Positions 7,983 to 15,336 of a stretch of DNA of 64,000 nt are shown one piece after another. A program made the position numbers and the translations under genes. Origin of the DNA: Gemmatimonadota bacterium. GTDB lineage: Bacteria > Gemmatimonadota > Gemmatimonadetes > Longimicrobiales > Gaopeijiaceae. The stretch covers positions 55,904-119,903 of the forward strand of contig JAWKQN010000015.1 of the NCBI GenBank assembly GCA_041390125.1, written 5' to 3'. Under the pieces are notes generated by a model, which ran no database searches, had not been told where the DNA came from, and was given only the letters and a program-made list of their open reading frames with translations. Within the stretch, counting starts at the first letter, position 1. Every line of letters starts with the position of its first letter.

Positions 7983-8732
7983 ATGTGGTTGATCCTGAGC
8001 GCCGGGCCGGACGCATCCGCGGCCTGGGCGGCGGAGCGCCTGCGCGCTCGATTCGGGGACGACGTGCGACACGTGACCCAGGAGGAGCTGGCCGGCGCCG
8101 TGCAGTGGCACCACTGGCTGGAGGGAGAGGAGATCGGGTTCACGGCTACGCTGCGGGACGGCCGGTTGCTGGACAGCCGCGACGTGTCGGGCACCTTGAA
8201 CCGCGTCGTGCAGAGTCAGCCCGCCCACCTGGCGCTGGCCACGCCCGGCGACCGCGAGTATGCGGAGCAGGAGTTCGGCGCCCTGGTGTTGAGCGCGCTG
8301 GCCTGCCTGCGCGGACCGTTGCTCAATCCGCCCACGCCGCAGGGGCTGGGCGGGGCCTGGCGCCACACGGCCGAATGGGTGGCCCGCGCGGCGGCCGCGG
8401 GGCTTCCCACGGAGCCCTACCGCCTCTCCAGCGAAGGCCCCACCGATCCGGGAGGGGGATGGCAGCGCCTGCCCACCCCGGGCCGGGAGCGTCTGCGAAC
8501 GTGGGTGGTGGGATCGCGGGTGCTCGGGGCTCCGCTCCCCTCCCTCGAGGCCGGCTGTCGCTCCCTGGCGCAGGCGGTGGAGACCCCCCTGCTCGGGATC
8601 GAGTTCGAGACGGACGGCGATCGCCTCACCTTCCACACCGCGCACCCCATGCCCGATCTCGTCGCGGGCGGGGAAGCGTTGGCCGATGCGCTGGCCGATG
8701 CGCTCGCGATCGGCGCGGAGGTGGCGGCATGA
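7983..8732 (+). CDS. ATP-grasp partner protein, unknown function
   Basis: A 249-residue soluble protein of unrecognised family. The central stretch L-N-R-V-V-Q-S-Q-P-A-H-L followed by A-L-A-C-L-R-G-P-L-L-N-P-P-T-P-Q-G-L resembles the pre-ATP-grasp region of peptide-modifying ATP-grasp enzymes, where a loop of the type N-R-P-x-x-x-G is common, but no complete ATP-binding domain follows. The GGAGG at 7971-7975 supports the ATG at 7983. The stop overlaps the next start by four bases, so this protein and the ATP-grasp ligase are probably made together and may form a complex. It may bind or present the substrate, possibly the Lys/Glu-rich protease encoded just upstream. Confidence 0.6.
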   Translation: MWLILSAGPDASAAWAAERLRARFGDDVRHVTQEELAGAVQWHHWLEGEEIGFTATLRDGRLLDSRDVSGTLNRVVQSQPAHLALATPGDREYAEQEFGALVLSALACLRGPLLNPPTPQGLGGAWRHTAEWVARAAAAGLPTEPYRLSSEGPTDPGGGWQRLPTPGRERLRTWVVGSRVLGAPLPSLEAGCRSLAQAVETPLLGIEFETDGDRLTFHTAHPMPDLVAGGEALADALADALAIGAEVAA

Positions 8733-9688
8733 TCCTGCTCGCCGGAATCCGGACGGAGGAGCCGCTCCAACGCGTGGCAGAGGAGCTCGAGCGCCGAGGC
8801 TCCCCGTTCCACCTCTTCCATCAACGCGACTTCGGGCGCACCACGTTGGACGTCGAGGTGGGACCGCGCGGCGTGCGCGGTGTGCTGCGCGGTCCAACCG
8901 GGACGGTGCCCCTGGAGCGGATCGGTAGCGCGTACCTGCGTCTCATGGACGACCGGTCCCTGCCCGAGCTCGAGCACGAGCCGCAGCATTCCCCGCGCCG
9001 CGCGCAGTGTCGCGCGTTGCACGAGGCGTTGCTGCGCTGGAGCGAGATCACCCCCGCGTGCATGGTCAACCGGCTGAGCGCCATGGGCTCGAACTTCTCG
9101 AAGCCCTACCAGGCGCAGGCCATCGTAGGCGTGGGGTTCTCCACGCCGCCCACGCTGGTCACCAACGATCCGGACGCGGTCGGGGAGTTCCGTCGGCGGC
9201 ATGGCCGCGTGATCTACAAGTCGATCAGCGGCGTACGCTCCATCGTACGTGAGCTGGAGGACTCCGACCTGGCGCGCCTGGACCGCATCCGCTGGTGCCC
9301 CACCCAGTTCCAGGCCTACGTCGAGGGACGCGACGTGCGCGTGCACACGGTCGGCGACGCGGTGTTCGCCACGGCCATCACGACCACGGGGACCGACTAC
9401 CGCTATGCCGCGCGCGAGGACGGCGGCAGCACGCGCCTCGAGCCGCTCGAGCTCCCAACCGCGCTGGCGCGCCGCTGTGTGGCGCTGTCGGGCCGCCTGG
9501 GCCTCGACTTCGCCGGCATCGACCTCAAGCTGGCTCCGGACGGCGAGGTGTTCTGCTTCGAGGTGAATCCCTGTCCGGCATACACGTACTACGAAGCGAA
9601 CACGGGCCAGCCCATCGCGCGGGCGCTGGCGGGATACCTGGACGCGGCGTCCCGGGCCGCAGCGACGCGTTGGCCGGCGACCGCGTGA
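8729..9688 (+). CDS. ATP-grasp ligase, RimK-like
   Basis: A 319-residue enzyme of the ATP-grasp superfamily, which activates a carboxylate as acyl phosphate and joins it to an amine, hydroxyl or thiol. Visible features: a pre-ATP-grasp N-terminal domain (about 1-115), the N-x-x-S-A-M-G-S-N-F-S-K motif (114-125) typical of this subgroup, the ATP-binding Lys164 (VIYKSISG), the adenine-side strand Q-A-Y-V-E-G-R-D-V-R-V (195-205), and the metal-binding C-terminal strand F-C-F-E-V-N-P (275-281), with Glu278 and Asn280. The ATG overlaps the previous stop (ATGA). The neighbours suggest a protein or peptide substrate rather than a small metabolite. The exact reaction is not determined by sequence. 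Confidence 0.8.
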   Translation: MILLAGIRTEEPLQRVAEELERRGSPFHLFHQRDFGRTTLDVEVGPRGVRGVLRGPTGTVPLERIGSAYLRLMDDRSLPELEHEPQHSPRRAQCRALHEALLRWSEITPACMVNRLSAMGSNFSKPYQAQAIVGVGFSTPPTLVTNDPDAVGEFRRRHGRVIYKSISGVRSIVRELEDSDLARLDRIRWCPTQFQAYVEGRDVRVHTVGDAVFATAITTTGTDYRYAAREDGGSTRLEPLELPTALARRCVALSGRLGLDFAGIDLKLAPDGEVFCFEVNPCPAYTYYEANTGQPIARALAGYLDAASRAAATRWPATA

Positions 9689-9714
9689 ACGCCTGCCGAC
9701 CCTCCACCACCGGT

Positions 9715-9753
9715 CCGGGTCCGGTCGCGCGGCCGTGGAGCCTCCGGACCCGG
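9715..9753. terminator. Inverted repeat between convergent genes
   Basis: CCGGGTCCGG at 9715-9724 pairs with CCGGACCCGG at 9744-9753 across a 19-base loop. It lies between the stop of the ATP-grasp gene and the stop of the convergent M28 peptidase gene, the position expected of a bidirectional terminator. There is no T-run. Confidence 0.4.
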
Positions 9754-9754
9754 C

Positions 9755-11323
9755 TCAGCCGCCGGCGCTGCGGCGTGGAGGACGGCACTGCGGCCACGTC
9801 CCCGGTCGCCCGGTACGCTCGTCGGTGGGCAGCACACGCTGATCCACGGGCACGCGCTCGGGATCCTCGGACGCCTGGTACGCCAGCATGGCGGCCAACG
9901 TCGCGTTGTTGCGCAGGTCGTCGAAGACCACCTTGTCGTAGGTGTCCAGGTTGGTGTGCCAGGTGTATTGCCGGTAGTCGGGATAGCTGGACTGCAGGCG
10001 GAAGCCCGCGGCCGGCACGCAGATGAAGCTCATGTGGTCGCTGCCCCCCGTCTCTGGCACGCCCGGGATGTCCAGCTCGATGTGCTCGGTGATCTCGTCC
10101 GGCACCGCGCTGAGCCAGCGGCCGAAGTGGGCCCCCGCGCCCGTGAAGCCCTGCATGCGGATGAAGTCGATGCGCCAGGTCCCGTTGTCCTGGTTGAAGG
10201 CCGCCTGGAGGTTGCCCACCACGTCGGGATGATCGGCGGCAAAGGCCCCCGACCCCACCAGGCCCTGCTCCTCCCCGCCCCAGTGTCCGACCAGGAGGGT
10301 CCGACGCGGGTTCGGATAGGTGGCCTTCAGGATGCGCATGGCCTCCAGCATCATGATGGTGCCGGTCCCGTTGTCGGTGGCTCCCGACGCCCCGTCCCAC
10401 GAGTCGAGGTGGGCCGACAACAGCACGTACTCGTTCGGCAACTCCCGACCCGGGATCGTGGCCACGACGTTGAACGCGGGGACGTCACCGAGGCTGCGGG
10501 CCTGCGCGTCGACCCGGATGCGCGGCGCCTGATCCCGCTCCGCCATGCGGTAGAGCAGCGTGTAGTCCTCGCAACTCACGTGCAGCGAGGGGACGCGTTC
10601 CGTCAGCGACGAGAAGATCTTGTCCGCACCCCATCCGGCCGACCACCGGTTCGTGAGCACGCCCGCTGCCCCGGCGGCCTCCAGGCGGGCCGGGAGATCG
10701 GCCCCCAGCCCCCGCATGCGCACCGCGAAGGCGGTGCGGGCCGAGTCGCGCCCAGCGCGCATCGTGGCGAAGGACGCTTCCGTGGCCCACTCCTCCCAGC
10801 TCTCGTCCGGCCGGCACGTGGGCTCCGGGAACGTCAGTAGCACGAACTTGCCTCGCACCTCGGGAAGCCAGCGCTCCAGGTCGGCGCCCGACGCCACGGA
10901 GGCGGGGATATCCACGACCTCCCCCTCCACGGGGCCGTCCGTCCCGGGGGACCAGGCCAGCATCATGGCCTGGAGGCTCCGCACCCGCGGCGCCAGCAGA
11001 TCCACGTGGGTGATGCCGCGTTCCCATCCGGTCCACGTCCCGTACGGACGCTTCTCCGCCTGCACGCCCCACTCCCGGTAGCGCGAGATCAGCCAGTCTC
11101 CGGCGGCGTCGTACGCGGGCGATCCCATCAGCCGGGGACCGATGGAGTCCATCAGGGCCTGCGCCAGGGGCTCGACCTGGGAGCCCGAACCCATCCCCTG
11201 CTCCCACATGGCGCGGATCACGGGATCGGCCGTGGGGAAGGTCTGGGCCGGCGCCGCGCCGGGCAGCAGGGTCGCCAGCAGCACCGCGGCGAGGATGCGG
11301 AAGCGAACGAGGGTCGGTGTCAT
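9755..11323 (-). CDS. M28 family zinc aminopeptidase, secreted
   Basis: A 522-residue metallopeptidase with a Sec signal peptide (about 1-26, ending PGAAPAQ). An N-terminal part and a PA-type insert precede the catalytic domain. Zinc ligands of the M28 family are visible in order: His in L-S-A-H-L-D-S-W-D, Asp in G-A-T-D-N-G-T-G, the catalytic pair Glu-Glu in W-G-G-E-E-Q-G, Asp in F-N-Q-D-N-G and His in Y-T-W-H-T-N-L-D. The ATG at 11323 is used because it begins the signal peptide; upstream in-frame sequence is Arg/Pro-rich without support. The family releases N-terminal amino acids or small peptides in the periplasm or outside. It is convergent with the ATP-grasp locus and divergent from the Pycsar-like gene. 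Confidence 0.87.
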   Translation of the reverse strand: MTPTLVRFRILAAVLLATLLPGAAPAQTFPTADPVIRAMWEQGMGSGSQVEPLAQALMDSIGPRLMGSPAYDAAGDWLISRYREWGVQAEKRPYGTWTGWERGITHVDLLAPRVRSLQAMMLAWSPGTDGPVEGEVVDIPASVASGADLERWLPEVRGKFVLLTFPEPTCRPDESWEEWATEASFATMRAGRDSARTAFAVRMRGLGADLPARLEAAGAAGVLTNRWSAGWGADKIFSSLTERVPSLHVSCEDYTLLYRMAERDQAPRIRVDAQARSLGDVPAFNVVATIPGRELPNEYVLLSAHLDSWDGASGATDNGTGTIMMLEAMRILKATYPNPRRTLLVGHWGGEEQGLVGSGAFAADHPDVVGNLQAAFNQDNGTWRIDFIRMQGFTGAGAHFGRWLSAVPDEITEHIELDIPGVPETGGSDHMSFICVPAAGFRLQSSYPDYRQYTWHTNLDTYDKVVFDDLRNNATLAAMLAYQASEDPERVPVDQRVLPTDERTGRPGTWPQCRPPRRSAGG

Positions 11324-11549
11324 GGGACTCCGTCGGGTCGGCGGGGCTTCGCTGGAAGGGGTCCAACTGAGGCAGCGGCGCGCCGGCGGGCAAGGAGCGG
11401 GCTCGCGACGGGCAGCCCGTACGGGCCTCCGCTCCGGTCGTCCACGCCGGCCCTGGGACGGCGCGTGCCTTCCGCCCTGCCCGCTTTCCCACCGCGGCAC
11501 GACGCATCAGGTTGCAGCGTCCCCCCCGTTCGACCGACCGGAGACCGCC

Positions 11550-11694
11550 GTGACCCACCCCGAGCCCCACGCCTCGCCCTACCCCAGCCCCACCCCCCCC
11601 GGAGCCGGGCGGCCCCGCCGATCCTGCGGACGGGACCTCCGCCGACAAGCCGCACAAGAAGGACAAGAAGAAGGGCAAGAAGCACAAGGAGGGG
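11550..11694 (+). other. Probable N-terminal coding extension separated by a C8 frameshift
   Basis: The frame of the next gene stays open upstream of its ATG back to 11554 and encodes a Pro-rich then Lys-rich stretch (DKPHKKDKKKGKKHKEG), yet contains no ATG, GTG or TTG. A GTG at 11550, with GGAG 8 bases upstream, opens a different frame reading V-T-H-P-E-P-H-A-S-P-Y-P-S-P-T-P-P. Both frames meet at a run of eight C residues at 11593-11600. A one-base slip there would join them into one longer protein starting at 11550. This is either a sequencing or assembly error in the homopolymer, or a phase-variable tract. Confidence 0.45.
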
Positions 11695-12264
11695 ATGGGG
11701 TCGCAGCGCGGCGTGGAGACGATGTTCCGGACGTCGTACCAGTCGCACCTGAACCTCAGCTCGATGGCGGACAACAAGGCCAACATCATGATCTCGATCA
11801 ACGGCATCATGATCTCGGTCGTCATCGCCTCCATCTCACCCAAGATCGACTCCAATCCCTGGCTCCTGGTGCCCACCGGCGTGCTGCTGCTGGGGTGCGC
11901 GATCTCCATGGTGTACGCCATCCTCGCGGCGCGGCCCCGTGTCACGCACCGGCGCGTGAGCCTGGAGGACGTGGAGTCCAACCGGTCCAACATCCTCTTC
12001 TTCGGAAATTTCGTGGGCATGCCCGAAGAGGAGTTCGTGTCGGGGCTCCGCTCCTTGCTCGAGAACACCGACCGGCTCTACACCAACATGATGCGCGACA
12101 TCTACGGCCTCGGTCAGGTCCTGCAGCGCAAGTACACGCTGCTGCGGACGTCGTACACGGCCTTCATGGTGGCGCTCATCCTGAGCGTCCTGCTGTTCCT
12201 GGGTGTGTACATGGGGGTGGTGGGGGAGGTCGGAGCGGTCGGCACCGGATCGGTGGTGCCGTGA
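11695..12264 (+). CDS. Pycsar effector-like membrane protein (PycTM/DUF5706 type)
   Basis: At least 189 residues. The block F-R-T-S-Y-Q-S-H-L-N-L-S-S-M-A-D-N-K-A-N followed by I-M-I-S-I-N-G-I-M-I-S matches the signature start of the PycTM-type effector family, in which a conserved D-x-K-A-N-I-x-L-S-I-N segment leads into the first membrane helix. Hydrophobic segments lie at about 27-46, 55-79 and 155-178, with a charged cytoplasmic stretch between the second and third. In Pycsar anti-phage systems such proteins damage the inner membrane when a cyclase makes cCMP or cUMP. No cyclase is adjacent. The stop overlaps the start of a metallo-beta-lactamase-fold hydrolase (GTGA). An N-terminal extension may be missing because of a homopolymer frameshift. 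Confidence 0.7.
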   Translation: MGSQRGVETMFRTSYQSHLNLSSMADNKANIMISINGIMISVVIASISPKIDSNPWLLVPTGVLLLGCAISMVYAILAARPRVTHRRVSLEDVESNRSNILFFGNFVGMPEEEFVSGLRSLLENTDRLYTNMMRDIYGLGQVLQRKYTLLRTSYTAFMVALILSVLLFLGVYMGVVGEVGAVGTGSVVP

Positions 12265-13085
12265 TCGTCACCCTCTGGGGCACGCGGGGCACCTTTCCGG
12301 TCCCCGGCGCCGAGACGCTCCGTCACGGGGGCGACACCTCGTGTCTCTCCGTGGAGTGGGGCCGCAACGTCCTGGTCGTCGACGTGGGCACGGGCGCGCG
12401 ACGCCTCGGCGCGGAGTTGAAGGGACGCGACGTGGACCTGAGCATCCTGCTCACCCACATCCATGGCGATCACGTGCTGGGGCTGCCGTTCTTCGCGCCC
12501 CTGTGGGAACGCGACCGCACCATCGTGATCTTCGACGCGGATACGGAGGAGGGACCCTGGAGCCCGCTGGCCCTGCTGGACGGGCGCCACTTCCCCGTGC
12601 GCGCCGCGGCGCTGCCGGCCTACGCCCGCCGGATCGCGGGGGATCCGATGCCCCACCTGAACGGGCTGGGGCTCCCCATCCGGCGACAACGCTGCAACCA
12701 TCCGGGCCGGACGTACGGCTACCGGATCGGCGTTCCCGGCCGGGACGTCGTCTTCATGCCCGACAACGAGCTGGGCTCGAGCGCCGAGGGCCACATCCCG
12801 TTCGAGGCCTTCGTGCGCTTCGCGAACGGAGCCGCCGTGCTCGCGCACGACGCCCAGTTCACGGCGGACGAGATCCACCGACGCGGTGGCTGGGGACACA
12901 GCTCGATCGAGCAGGCGGTCGCGCTCGCGGAGGCGGCCGGGGTGGGCAAGCTCGTGCTGGTCCACCACGACCCCTGGCGCACGGACGATCAGCTGGACGC
13001 GCTCACCGCCGCCGCTGCACAGCGTACACGCATCCCGGTCGAGGCGGGCCGCGACGGGATGCGCTTGGAGCTGGGCGAGGACTGA
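12261..13085 (+). CDS. Metallo-beta-lactamase-fold hydrolase, phosphodiesterase-like
   Basis: A 274-residue cytoplasmic enzyme. It begins V-I-V-T-L-W-G-T-R-G-T-F-P-V-P and has the metal motif T-H-I-H-G-D-H (His66, His68, Asp70, His71), later metal ligands in A-H-D-A-Q-F and V-H-H-D-P, and the G-H-S-S segment. This pattern is that of small MBL-fold phosphodiesterases, a group that includes cyclic nucleotide-degrading and tRNA-processing enzymes. The GTG start overlaps the stop of the Pycsar effector-like gene, so the two are co-translated. A natural reading is that it removes a cyclic nucleotide or nucleotide signal sensed by the partner, as Apyc1-type MBL enzymes do; that link is inference. 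Confidence 0.75.
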   Translation: MIVTLWGTRGTFPVPGAETLRHGGDTSCLSVEWGRNVLVVDVGTGARRLGAELKGRDVDLSILLTHIHGDHVLGLPFFAPLWERDRTIVIFDADTEEGPWSPLALLDGRHFPVRAAALPAYARRIAGDPMPHLNGLGLPIRRQRCNHPGRTYGYRIGVPGRDVVFMPDNELGSSAEGHIPFEAFVRFANGAAVLAHDAQFTADEIHRRGGWGHSSIEQAVALAEAAGVGKLVLVHHDPWRTDDQLDALTAAAAQRTRIPVEAGRDGMRLELGED

Positions 13086-13148
13086 CGCCCGGGGCGCGGT
13101 CCCGCTCCGTCCTCGGGCCCCCCTGCCGCTGCCGGTGACGGACCGGCG

Positions 13149-13640
13149 TCAGCCCAGCGTCGTGCGCAGGTGCTCGGCCACGTCCCGGATGAAGCGGTGC
13201 ACGGAGGCCTCCGCGATGCGGTGCCCCACCAGCGTGTCCACGGCGTTGCCTACCGCACCCCCGGGAACCTCGTACCGACCTTCGAACTCGAGCTGTGTCT
13301 CCGTCCCGGTGAGGGGATAGGCCGACAGCGTCCCCCGCATCAGGGGAAACAGCCGCGGGGAGTTCGCGCCCTCCCACTCCAGGTGGACGCGTGCCACGCT
13401 CTGCGAGGGTCGGCTTCCGGTCTCCTCCTGCGCCTCGGTCACGGTGATCGCGATCGGAGCGCCCACTTCGAGGCCGCCGATCTGCACCTTCAGGCCCGCC
13501 GCCACGTCCTCGGCCCGCGAGGCGGCCGCGCGCGTGGCGCGTCGGAAGACGTCGTGGGCATCGCCGAGCAAGGCATCGCGCACGTCCGACCAGGGGCGAT
13601 TCACATAGTCGAACGCCCGTACCTCGCGGCCTCGTTCCAT
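13149..13640 (-). CDS. START-like (SRPBCC) protein
   Basis: A 163-residue protein of the polyketide cyclase/START-like type, inferred from the pattern of alternating strands with a long C-terminal helix (DTLVGHRIAEASVHRFIRDVAEHLRTTL) and an early F-D-Y-V-N-R-P-W-S-D-V segment, as in other SRPBCC proteins. Such folds bind hydrophobic ligands. The ATG at 13640 is strongly supported by GAGGAGGAG just upstream on the minus strand; the longer in-frame extension is Arg/Pro-rich. It is convergent with the MBL gene and divergent from the response regulator. No specific ligand can be named. Confidence 0.65.
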   Translation of the reverse strand: MERGREVRAFDYVNRPWSDVRDALLGDAHDVFRRATRAAASRAEDVAAGLKVQIGGLEVGAPIAITVTEAQEETGSRPSQSVARVHLEWEGANSPRLFPLMRGTLSAYPLTGTETQLEFEGRYEVPGGAVGNAVDTLVGHRIAEASVHRFIRDVAEHLRTTLG

Positions 13641-13839
13641 GGGCTCCTCCTCGGGAAGCGCTGCACGGGCGGGGGCCCGCGCGTCCGGGTCGCCCGCCTC
13701 CCCGGCGCGTGGGGCGATCGCGGGGGACCGCCGCTTGCACGGTCCGATGATACCACGCACGGGCGGCGCCCGCATCGTGGAGAGCCCCCCCGGAGCATCG
13801 GCGGGCCGAGCGGGGCGACGCCTGACCGGCTCGCCAAGG

Positions 13840-13876
13840 TTACCCCGTCGTTACAGACGGAGCGGTCCGCCGTTAC
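13840..13876 (+). promoter_or_regulatory. GTTAC direct repeats upstream of the response regulator
   Basis: Three direct copies of GTTAC start at 13840, 13850 and 13872, spaced 10 and 22 bases, that is about one and two helical turns. They lie 56-92 bases before the GTG of an OmpR/PhoB-type regulator. OmpR-family dimers bind head-to-tail repeats with about 10-11 base spacing, so these could be an autoregulatory operator. No promoter hexamers were identified with confidence. Confidence 0.3.
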
Positions 13877-13931
13877 CGGCTGCCCCCGAGTTTTCCACCC
13901 ATCGGACGGGAAGGCTCGCGCGGAGGATGAA

Positions 13932-14666
13932 GTGCCTGGCTCCAACGGGACCGAACCGCGGTCACGCGTGCTCGTGGTCGAAGACGAGACGGACATCGCC
14001 GCCCTCATCGCCTACGAGCTGACGAGGGCCGGCTACCGCGTGGAGACCGCGACCACGGGCCGCGACGCCCTGCGGGCGGTCGAGCGGGAGGTGCCGGACC
14101 TGATCGTCCTGGACCGGATGCTCCCGGAGGTCTCGGGGGACGAGGTCCTGCGCCAGGTGCGCAGCGACGCCTCGCTCGGCACGCTCCCGGTGCTCATGCT
14201 CACGGCCAAGAAGGAGCAGGAGGACCGGATCCAGGGCCTCGAGCTGGGGGTCGACGACTACCTGACCAAGCCGTTCAGCCCCCGCGAGCTGGTCCTGCGC
14301 GTGCAGGCCATCCTGCGGCGGATCCGGGAGCCCGCGGTGGACACCGGCGTGCGCATCCTGCGCACGGGCCCGTTGGCGCTCAACCTGAGCTCGCACCAGG
14401 TCGCCTACGAGGGGAAGGAGCTCTCCGTGACCCCCACGGAGTTCCGCCTGCTGAAGGCGCTGATGGAACGGCCCGGCAAGACGCAGTCGCGCCGGCAGCT
14501 CCTGCAGCGCGCCTGGGACCTGGACGCCGCGATCTCCGACCGCATCCAGACCCGCACGGTGGACATGCACGTGCGCCGGCTGCGCGCGAAGCTGGGGGCT
14601 GCCGGAGACTGGATCGAGACCGTCCGCGGGTTCGGCTACCGCTTCCGGGTGCCGCCGGGCCGCTGA
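13932..14666 (+). CDS. OmpR/PhoB-type response regulator
   Basis: A 244-residue two-domain regulator. The receiver domain (about 11-128) has the acidic pair Glu17-Asp18, phospho-acceptor Asp61 (IVLDRMLPEVSG), the Thr of M-L-T-A-K-K and the Lys of L-T-K-P-F-S-P. The C-terminal winged helix (about 145-240) ends in V-D-M-H-V-R-R-L-R-A-K-L and R-G-F-G-Y-R-F. Receiver features resemble PhoB. The GTG at 13932 follows GGAGG at 13922-13926 by five bases. No histidine kinase is beside it, so it is an orphan here; the nearest kinase gene is more than 30 kb away. Three GTTAC repeats upstream may be its own binding sites. Confidence 0.88.
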   Translation: MPGSNGTEPRSRVLVVEDETDIAALIAYELTRAGYRVETATTGRDALRAVEREVPDLIVLDRMLPEVSGDEVLRQVRSDASLGTLPVLMLTAKKEQEDRIQGLELGVDDYLTKPFSPRELVLRVQAILRRIREPAVDTGVRILRTGPLALNLSSHQVAYEGKELSVTPTEFRLLKALMERPGKTQSRRQLLQRAWDLDAAISDRIQTRTVDMHVRRLRAKLGAAGDWIETVRGFGYRFRVPPGR

Positions 14667-14717
14667 CGCGGCAGGCCGCAGGCGCAGCGCGGCCCACGGC
14701 CGGGCCGGATCCGCAGC

Positions 14718-15245
14718 TCAGCGCTCCAGGACCTTCACGCGCTCCTCGTCCGCCCAGCGGAAGACCTTCCAGGTCCCCCTCCACTCCAGCGCCTCCTCGA
14801 AGAGCTGGGCCTCGGCCTGTGCGTCTCCGTCCACGCGGAAGCGCACCCAGCAGTCCGTTCGGACGCTGAAGCGGGCGAAGCGCCGGGTCTCCCCGTCACA
14901 CCGCACGTCGGCGAACTCGACCTCGCGGTCGCGGAACCAATCCAGGTTGCGTCCCAGGGCGCGCCGGTTGCGGGTCTCGATGTTCTGCCACGCCAGGTCC
15001 ACCGGGAAGCCGTCGGCAGCCGGGAGCTCCGGCCAGACCTTGGTGTTGTGCTCCTCCTCGCTGAGCCGCAGTCGATGCAGCGTGAGCGTGTCCCCGCGCG
15101 CGAACGCCGTCAGGGCCAGTTGACCCAGGGCGGGCAGGGACGTGGCGCCGCCTGCGAGCGCCGGAGGCGGGGGTGGTTCGCCGCCGCAGGCCGCGAGGAG
15201 CGTGAGGGCGGGCAGCAGCACACGAAGACGCCGATGTGGGATCAT
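14718..15245 (-). CDS. Lipoprotein, unknown function
   Basis: A 175-residue lipoprotein with lipobox L-T-L-L-A-A-C-G-G (Cys at about residue 20), a Pro-rich linker and a small alpha/beta domain containing two Cys (about 119 and 135) that may pair. No family was recognised. The ATG at 15245 is used because it starts the signal peptide, although the AAGGA immediately precedes it with too little spacing. It is the last of three same-strand genes after a TonB-dependent receptor and a FN3 lipoprotein, with 91 bases to the latter, so it may belong to that unit. Confidence 0.65.
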   Translation of the reverse strand: MIPHRRLRVLLPALTLLAACGGEPPPPPALAGGATSLPALGQLALTAFARGDTLTLHRLRLSEEEHNTKVWPELPAADGFPVDLAWQNIETRNRRALGRNLDWFRDREVEFADVRCDGETRRFARFSVRTDCWVRFRVDGDAQAEAQLFEEALEWRGTWKVFRWADEERVKVLER

Positions 15246-15336
15246 TCCTTGAAGCTCTGGAAATAGGCCGCGCCGGGCCAGCCCGAAGGCCGACCCGGCG
15301 CGTGACGCGTCGAGCACGACAGAGGAGTGGCCGCGC

